A DNA stretch of 64,000 bases from the NCBI GenBank assembly GCA_963920665.1, contig OY987265.1, positions 9,615,001 to 9,679,000 of the forward strand, in the 5' to 3' direction. A model generated the notes under the pieces. It was not told the DNA's origin. It saw only the letters and a program-made list of their open reading frames with translations, and searched no databases. The position numbers were made by a program, and so were the translations under genes. How positions within the stretch are numbered: position 1 is the stretch's first letter; every line of letters starts with the position of its first letter. Positions 57,010 to 64,000 of this stretch are shown here, in pieces. The DNA comes from Straminergon stramineum (taxonomy: Eukaryota > Streptophyta > Bryopsida > Hypnales > Calliergonaceae).

Positions 57010-57560
57010 TGTGTCTGCAAAATGGCTTTGAAATGTCATAAAATGCTTCTCAGTCACTCGCAACTTCTTGGATTTATATGAAATTTCATACACACAAACT
57101 GGACTAGTATGCACAACTTTTCCAATAAACTTTATTGAAAACAAACATTGTAGGAAGAAGAAACAAGCGGCCAAAGTTCACTGTAATCCAAAAATGTCGG
57201 AATTTTGAACTTCAAATTGCTTAAACATTCAAAACAACCTGGATTGACATGAAAATTCTACCACAATAACTAGACTCCAAGGGGGACATAATCCAACAAA
57301 TTTTATTGAAAAAGAACTTTGGATGAAGGAGATACAAGCCCCCGAAGTTGCATCCATCAAATGCAATTTGGTGAACTCAAATTGAACTTGTGAACTTTGA
57401 TTGGCTTCAAAAATTCAGTACATCTTGGATTGATCTGAAAATTTTACCACACAAACTAGAAGAGAGAGCACAAATGTCCAACAAGTTTTATTGAATTCAG
57501 ACATTGAATGCAAAAGTTACAGCACTTTGAATTTGACTTGAGGACACTTTGGGTCCTCTT
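57010..57560. repeat. degenerate tandem repeat, about 130-bp unit, 4 copies
   Basis: Each unit contains GGATTGA-(C/T)-TGAAAATT or similar, then ACCACA, ACTAGA, and CAA(C/A)AA(G/A)TTTTATTGAA. Copies lie near 57010, 57180, 57370 and 57420-57560. It lies within the element at 56434-57573. Confidence 0.65.
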
Positions 57561-57690
57561 TGGCAGCGAGGGGTTAAAAATGTCACTTCCTACAATGAAA
57601 TTAGACCAAAAAGTTAGAAGTTCCTATTGAAGTCACTAATCATACAATGAAATTACACTAAAAAGTTATAAGTTCTTATAGAGGTTACTA

Positions 57691-58617
57691 ATCACTCCGT
57701 TATTGTTAAATAAGACATTGATTGTGGCTCACTTATTGAATCTCACTTATTGAAAAAATCCATAATAGTTTCATTCCCTAGGTGTCCATTGTAGGGTCTT
57801 TTGACTGCAATGGATTGCTCTACCATACATGTAACCATATAGGATTTATAAAGTAGGAACATCTATAACCGTCAATTTAAGCAATTCAACATAGTTGGGA
57901 TCAAATTTTTCTACAAAAAATATTTTTTCTATATTAGTAATTGAAAACCATGAATTTAAAAATAAATAAAAATTGGATAAGGTATCTAATTTCTATGAAT
58001 TTTCAAAGCAGAACTCCCAAGGGCACCCATAGCCACGCTTTACTAAATTTGCCTTGATTCCAGCACCAAAATCTGAAAAAATTAGAGCCCACCAACCACA
58101 ATTAAGTATAGAGATGGTTTCAAGGTATTTTGAAGACAATTTCAAGGTACATTAGGGAACACTTTGAGGGAACTCTACTCTCAAACTATAGATACACTAA
58201 TGGTTATAGGTGTTCCTACCTTAAGTCTAGATATGAGTGATATTAAATTAGTTTGAATTCTCACATAGATTTTGAGGCCTTGAACCCATATACCAACTTT
58301 GTGCACTACATGTCAATGGCCTTTTGTTAGCACTTGTTCATTTAGAATTGGAATTTCAAACAAAGTTGATTGAGAATTGTAAATAGTCACTTTGGAATCA
58401 TTATTATTTTAGGAAACTTTATGAAAATATAAATTATTTAATCTAAGATTTTAGTCTAACTTTCATTTGGAATGTATATAAAGAGTTTTTAATTGAAATA
58501 TTTACCATTCGTGAGATTTACATGCTCCATTTTGAACATTAAATTTTTGAACAATAAGCTTCTAGGTGTCTCTCAACTTCAAAAATTAGAGGATGGGGTG
58601 ATTGCAAGAACTACTTG
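57691..58617. other. intergenic DNA
   Basis: AT-rich, nothing recognised. Confidence 0.4.
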
Positions 58618-59169
58618 TACTAAGGTAAACTTGCCTATGACAGGCAAACCATCCATGACATGCACCTAGGAAATGACCCATTAGAATCTTACATCAACTC
58701 ATAACAGACTTTCTCTAATAAATAAGATTATGACTACATTAAGTTGGTTAGTGACCAAAATCAATGGCTTGGGTGATGGTGATGGAGTTATTAGTGCATG
58801 TTCTAGGAACTTCTAGCTTTTCAGTGTAAATTCATCAAAGCAAGTGATTTTTTTAATTCTTCATGTTCTGGCCATGTTAGAAAATATTGTACCCATATTA
58901 GGAAATATTCTGACTACTTTAGGTAATAGGATGGCCATCATGCATACACTTTTTGTTGGTTTTGGGCTAGTCTACAAACTCTTTGGGGCCAATTGGTAAT
59001 CATACTTCAAAAACTCATAAGAAATTCATACTTTGTCAAAAAAAAAAAAATTTCAATTGCTCTCTTCTTTTCTCAAAGTTGTCTTTGTATAGAAAGGACT
59101 CTGATTTTTTTTGCTAATTATAACAGGGCAAAACACTCATCCTACCTATCATAGGCAAGTTTACCTTAC
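58618..59169 (+). mobile_element. R4 TIR element, copy 2 (552 bp)
   Basis: Left end ACTAAGGTAAACTTGCCTAT matches the complement of the right end, which reads ATAGGCAAGTTTACCTTA. Same interior and orientation as copy 1 at 18231-19008 but without the R1 insertion, so it acts as the empty-site reference. Non-coding. Confidence 0.78.
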
Positions 59170-60202
59170 TTTCTCTCATATGGACTGCTAACTTGTTTCT
59201 CGGCCATAACTTTTGTATCATAGCTCCAAATGACTCAAGATTCCTAGGTAAGGTACTTGACTACTCATGACTACTATATACCTTTGCAACTTTTTCTTCC
59301 CCAAAATTATGGTATCTTATTGTCACCTAATTTTCTAAAATGGGATATTTTAGATGGGAGTATTTTTTTAAAATTTTCTTATTTTTTTTTGTATAGCTTT
59401 GTTAGTTTCAGAGATTTATTTTTTCTTGCAAAGAAAAGTTTTCGCTTTTGCTTTGCAATTGCTAGGTTTAGGAATTTAGAAGCATTACAAAAAAAACACA
59501 TAGGCAACAACAAGCCAAATTCTTTGCATTTATTAAATTGTTAGACCATTTCTCTTTTTGTCGACGTCTTTTTTTCATCTCGGCAAATTTGATTGTGTGA
59601 TTGAAGCAGGGTTGCTTTCAATACAACTAAGTTTCAATAGAATGGATGGGTTTTATTTCAAAAATAAGACACAATTGTAACTATGACACAAATGGTATTA
59701 ACAAGTAGAGACTCAAAAGGTTTTGAACAAAATACAAACAAGTTATAAAATAGAAGTTCTATAACATTTTTGAAGTTTGTATCAAAACCATCAAAAAGAA
59801 GCGCAAGAAAATATCTATATGGTCAGTTTTTAAAAACTATTTATACATTTTCTTCAAAGGAGTTTTGAAGAATCAACTTCAAAATTCACCAATAATACAA
59901 TTATCTTTATGGATAGATTTGTGATGAAGAGAAAGGTGCACAAGTTGTCAAATTACACCTATTCGTGATTTGTGGATTTGTCATTTCTCTTATGGAGGAA
60001 AGTCAAAAAATATCACAAGGAGGGAGTATCACCAACAACATTAGTTGGAAATGCAATCAATCAAACAACTATGACTCCTAAAAAAACTTGGAGGGAATAG
60101 TGAGAAACTATTTTTTAAAATCAATCCACAAGGTCTCTCTGAAATCATCCAAAAGACACAAATCATCCCGTAAAACATTTTAGGGTTAATATCTATGCCA
60201 CT
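59170..60202. other. intergenic DNA
   Basis: No supportable gene. GGGTTAA at about 60183-60189 may be an unpaired TTAA-element end. Confidence 0.4.
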
Positions 60203-60763
60203 TCAAATGTCTCTCCAATTCGGAAACAAGCCAGTCCAACCCTTCATGCTTTCAAACATGTCACAATTGATCTTCTGAATTTCAGTTTTAAAGTCTTGGG
60301 TTTCATCGTCTTCAGTTTCAGGGTCTTCAGTTTCAAAGTCTTCAGGACCAGGATTTTCATTTCCAAGGGCTTCAGTTGCAGAGTCTGGAGTTTCGAGGTC
60401 TTCAGTTTCATAGTTCAAAATTCCTTGAAGACCCAGACATTGAAACAGGACTTCGCCATTTGTTTCATTAGGGTCAAATCGACGTAATTTTTCTCTGAGG
60501 TCCAAAAAATTCTCGCCATTTGTTTGTTGATGATGGTTTTGTTTTTGAGGAGCTTTTCTCTCACAGACTTTGTCGGTGGCTTCATCCCAGTCCGCAATTT
60601 GGTGTAATACTTTTCTAACGTCAAAAAAGTCGGAGCTTTTCTCAAGGGCGTTGTCATTTGTAGATTTTGCCCTAAATAATCTTCCAATTTTTCTTATGCC
60701 AAGAACTCTTTCAAAACGATTATCTTTCTTAGTAAGCATGATTGTATCTAACTTTTTACCCAA
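60203..60763 (-). CDS. hypothetical acidic protein, 186 aa
   Basis: An uninterrupted single-exon frame from ATG at 60763, unusually long for this AT-rich region. The N terminus is basic (MGKKLDTIMLTKKDNRFERV). The middle holds HHQQTNGENFLDLREKLRRF. The C-terminal third is a strongly acidic tract with repeated ETED and PET-type units (about 118-165). I do not recognise a family, and no membrane segment or signal peptide is visible. It could be a real small gene, an exon of a larger one, or the remnant of a transposon protein. The repeated acidic codons alone could keep the frame open by chance. Confidence 0.4.
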   Translation of the reverse strand: MGKKLDTIMLTKKDNRFERVLGIRKIGRLFRAKSTNDNALEKSSDFFDVRKVLHQIADWDEATDKVCERKAPQKQNHHQQTNGENFLDLREKLRRFDPNETNGEVLFQCLGLQGILNYETEDLETPDSATEALGNENPGPEDFETEDPETEDDETQDFKTEIQKINCDMFESMKGWTGLFPNWRDI

Positions 60764-61958
60764 ATGTGTTTATGCAATTTTACATTCGAGAGACTTAAAT
60801 TACAAAAAATTTATTCTAAATTTGACCTATCAATGCAGGTGTCTGACACTAATTTTCCAAATTTATACTTTGATAGTAAAATGATTACTCAAGTATATTA
60901 GAAATATTATTGGACTAAATTCCAATTTTCACAAAAAAAGAAGTTTCTAATGACACCAATAATTTGTTGATGCTAATTTTTTCCCTCACTATTAGGACAC
61001 AGTAGTCAAAAGAACAACTAAAAAATGCAAATAATATCAAATACTACTAAAAAAAATACTTTGTTGCAATGAATAGTTGAATCCGTACACTCTCCATTGA
61101 GTGGACATCTTAAATAGAAACATTTTCTTTTGTTAAAGTTTAAAGTAAAAGTAAAGTAAAAGTATTGTATCAAATTTGAAATCCAAAGGACATGGGGAAG
61201 GACATGATGAATGAGGAAGTTGTTGCACATACCTTTCACTTTTGGAAAATAGAGCAATGTTGAGCAGGGCTTTAGGGGAAGCAAAATAGTGCCAAGTTGC
61301 TCTAGGACAAATAATTTGGCTTAAAAATGGTTACAAAATTTTGAAGTTAAATAAAAGCTCTTCAAATTTTATATTCATATTTTTTTAGTTGGCTATTATT
61401 GAAAGACTATTTTTAAAATTAGAAATAGAATTTCAAAAATCAATGTTCACAGTTTTTCTATTCAAGATTTTGTGCAAGGATGTCCATAGTAAATCTTGAT
61501 TTTGTAGTATTAAGGACTATTGAAATGAGACTAAATTTTAAATGTGACATCTAATAAGAAGACTAATAGAATAATCTTGCCATTTACTACATACATCCAA
61601 AAAAAAACCAAAACAATTGTTGCCATTTACCAAACAATAATTGTATGATTCAACTACCAATTCAATTGCAATGGGAACAAAATTTTGTATCACCACCCAA
61701 TGACCACACACTATGTGGGGAATGGTTGCAAGGAATCTAGAACTAGATTTTAGCTTCATTGCCTTTAAATTGCAATTTAAAATTTGTAGGAAAAAATCTT
61801 TTTGCATTTTGTTTTTCAAAGGTGAATCTCAACATGACATTTAATAATCACGTGAAATTTCAAAACATGCAAGTCTCTATAATTATATGGAGAAGGATAT
61901 GAATTATGTTTGGGCGGTGATTGGCAAATTTAAGACTTCAAATATATCATTCACAATT
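60764..61958. other. intergenic DNA
   Basis: AT-rich, nothing recognised. Confidence 0.4.
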
Positions 61959-61962
61959 TTAA

Positions 61963-62887
61963 CCCCTAAATGTTTTCAACTATGTTTTCACCAAAAATGC
62001 TCCAAAACTGTCATTTCTAGAACAAGTACCAAATTTTTGGAAAAAAACATTTTTGGAAACATGTAACCGTAAGATCTTGTACGAAAATTATTTGAGAAGA
62101 TGTGGAAAAAAATTCAGAATTTTTCACAGTGTAGATTGTAAGATATTAGCATTTGAATTAGCAAAAATCCTTTTTCTGGCCCTGTGAAAAAACGGGCAGC
62201 TGCACTTCACAAGGCCACATTTGTATGAAAAAAATTCAAAAATGGTGGTTACTCTTTGGATTCATTCTTCAAGGCAAGTTGGCTACATGCTTGAAAAAAT
62301 TCAAATCATTTGAAATTGTACAACATATAGGAAAAAGAAAGTAAGTACAAAGAAGTAGAGAATGATTCAAAATACTAAATTGTGAAGAATTTTGTTATGG
62401 AATTGAAAAATTCCAATCCCAATGGTTGTAATGTTTTACTAAAAAATCCACACCCTATGATTTTATTTTTTTCAAAAAATATTGAAAATTGAGTGAAATA
62501 AAGACTTCAAAGTTTATTTTAGAGTAGAGAATCCGGAACTGCCCGCAAACTAAAACGCCTCATAACTTTCATCTCATAAATCAAAATGGAATGATTCAAA
62601 GCTTTCCATGTACATATAAATCTAGAAAACCAATTTCAAATTTTTATTTCTTAAAAAAGGTATTTTTTTAAGAATTTTTTGGGCTGCCCAAAGAGCAATG
62701 AAAATTACATATCATGCAATAACTTTTTAACCATGAAGTCAAAAGTTATGAAAATTGTTGGGCCTTAAAGATACTCCTTGGGCACATGTTGTGTGAAAAT
62801 TTCAAAGAAAAATAAGAAAAACTCCATTCGTAGTGAGCTGCCCAAAATCGCTATGTTGCCAAAAAACGCAGTTTGGGTGTTTAGGGG
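61963..62887. mobile_element. piggyBac-like element, 925 bp
   Basis: Flanked by TTAA at 61959-61962 and 62888-62891. Left end CCCCTAAATGTTTTCAAC; complement of the right end CCCCTAAACACCCAAACTG. A second possible right end, GGACATTTAGGGG at 63081-63093 before TTAA, matches the left end better (CCCCTAAATGT), so the element may instead run to 63093. Non-coding. Confidence 0.7.
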
Positions 62888-63360
62888 TTAAAACCAACAG
62901 AAAGAAACATTATAACCTTTCCATCCATAAAGAATATTGTTGTGTTTTTGTTTCTTACATGATCCAATACATATTTCGTATGAATTGAACCAATTAAATT
63001 CAAAACAATTGATGAAACTTATGAAAACTTTGACTTTCCATTTGATTTATAGCAAATTCAAGAAGCTCGAGAAAGGCTTTGGACATTTAGGGGTTAATCT
63101 TGAAAGGATGGCCTTATGACTAAGGAAATCAAATTTCAAAATTCTTCATTATCTATCTTCTCAATTTACGTCTTTAGAATGAAAAAAAATCTTTGTATTT
63201 GTTTTATGAGATTTTCAAAACAAATTGTCTTGTAGGTATATAATTTTGAAACTTCTTATATAATAATAATAATGACAATACTTTGAGGCTTAAAATAATC
63301 CTAATTTGAATTCTAGATTTGAATTTCATTACAAATCTCACCTAAGGTTTTGAACTCTAA

Positions 63361-63582
63361 CCCTTGAACGCTGGGCTGGTGACCGTGGAAATCAGCCATT
63401 TTGGAACTGTGTGACATCATCCACTTTAGAAAAAACAGAAATACTCATTGGGAGTCAAAATACTATAGAAGATCTTCCCTTTCAACCCCTAATTCTGAGG
63501 ATGAATAGTTGCAATTCTGTCCTACACAGGAGAATTCCTTGTCATTCATCAGACAATAATTGTCCACCGCGTCGTTCAAGGG
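63361..63582 (+). mobile_element. R1 piggyBac-like MITE, copy 4 (222 bp), flanked by CTAA
   Basis: It starts CCCTTGAACGCTGGGCTGG and ends as the complement of CCCTTGAACGACGCGGTGG. Both flanks read CTAA (63357-63360 and 63583-63586) instead of TTAA. Same length as copy 1. An open frame over it on the plus strand is a by-product of the repeat. Confidence 0.83.
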
Positions 63583-63863
63583 CTAAACAATATTAAAAAA
63601 TGTAATTTATCATAAAAAAATTTAACTTAGAGATATATTGAATCATCTTAAAATATGAATACTTAAAAAAATTAAAAAATATTTGATGGTTTCATTTCAC
63701 ATAAATTTATGCTTTGGAAAAATTATGTGAAAAATTATGGAAAGATTACATAGAGCTAAATTTTTCTTTCTCAATTTTTTTTTGTTTGTCCTTTTTGGAA
63801 ATTTTTTAAGTAGTACCACAATGCATTGCTTATAGACTAGTGTGTTCATTTATCACTATTTAA

Positions 63864-64000
63864 CCCCTAAAGGACCAAGCATCTACTCAACATATGCAAG
63901 AAATCTCAAATAGGTTCCTACAAAGTGAATTTTGGTTGGATGTTCATAATATTTTGGAATAAGACTCACTTGAAAATGTATCCCTTTAGTATAAATATCA
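63864..64000. mobile_element. left end of a TTAA element running off the window
   Basis: TTAA at 63860-63863 is followed by CCCCTAAAGGACC, nearly identical to the complement of the right end at 43796. The rest lies beyond the window. Confidence 0.6.

Larger units (their letters stand above)
56434..57573. mobile_element. piggyBac-like element, 1140 bp, with an R1 nested inside
   Basis: Flanked by TTAA at 56430-56433 and 57574-57577. Left end TCCCTCACTGCCCAAGA matches the complement of the right end CCCCTCGCTGCCAAAGA at 14 of 17 sites. The neighbouring tandem unit preserves the unoccupied site (GGAAGGC, CTAA, AAAAATCACTCC at about 56245). Its right half holds about four degenerate repeats of roughly 130 bp (57010-57560). 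No transposase frame. Confidence 0.85.
56171..57690. repeat. 176-bp tandem repeat split by a TTAA element
   Basis: Unit 1 (56171-56346) starts TATCCCCAAACCAACAAAAT and recurs from 56347. The second unit runs to AATGTGGAAGGC, is interrupted by the element at 56434-57573, and continues at 57578 as AAATGTCACTTCCTACAATG. In unit 1 the same junction is uninterrupted. Confidence 0.85.

Overview
This is nuclear DNA from a plant, probably a land plant with a large, repeat-rich genome. The evidence is a Ty1/copia element primed by initiator-Met tRNA, a plant-type 6-phosphogluconolactonase with a transit-peptide-like N terminus, a plant-type MYST acetyltransferase, a SUMO gene and a coiled-coil protein of a family I know only from plants. 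All genes have GT-AG introns. I cannot name the species. The window carries four intact genes, one degenerate pseudogene, one orphan ORF and many nested transposons in AT-rich DNA.

Layout: 813-11292 is a decayed copia element of about 5.1 kb. A 4.1-kb element of unknown class (about 4739-8885) interrupts its RNase H, and a complete GC-rich gypsy-type solo LTR (9727-10908, CAATT target duplication) sits in its 3' part. 13139-13524 is a MITE with 38-bp inverted termini. 15881-17773 (minus) is 6-phosphogluconolactonase, 3 exons, 325 aa. 21107-28424 (plus) is a 17-exon coiled-coil protein of 872 aa. 30-39 kb holds three MULE-like MITEs with 9-11-bp target duplications and a degenerate copy of cactin (32412-34180). 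40559-41449 (plus) is SUMO, 3 exons, 108 aa. 47902-55124 (plus) is a MYST histone acetyltransferase, 15 exons, 516 aa. 55-64 kb is repeats plus one acidic 186-aa ORF of unknown nature (60203-60763, minus).

The most unusual content is a set of non-autonomous DNA elements that begin CCC(C/T)T, end with its complement and lie in TTAA targets. This is the piggyBac pattern, which to my knowledge is not an established superfamily of land plants. At least seven bounded copies fall into several subfamilies, and unpaired ends mark more. In two cases a paralogous neighbouring repeat keeps the approximate empty site. Ends of these elements lie within about 600 bp upstream of three of the four genes.

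The four genes do not form a pathway. 6PGL serves the oxidative pentose phosphate pathway, SUMO protein modification and MYST chromatin acetylation; the coiled-coil protein has no function I can assign. Exon models were built by eye from splice sites, reading phase and family conservation. Every join keeps the frame.
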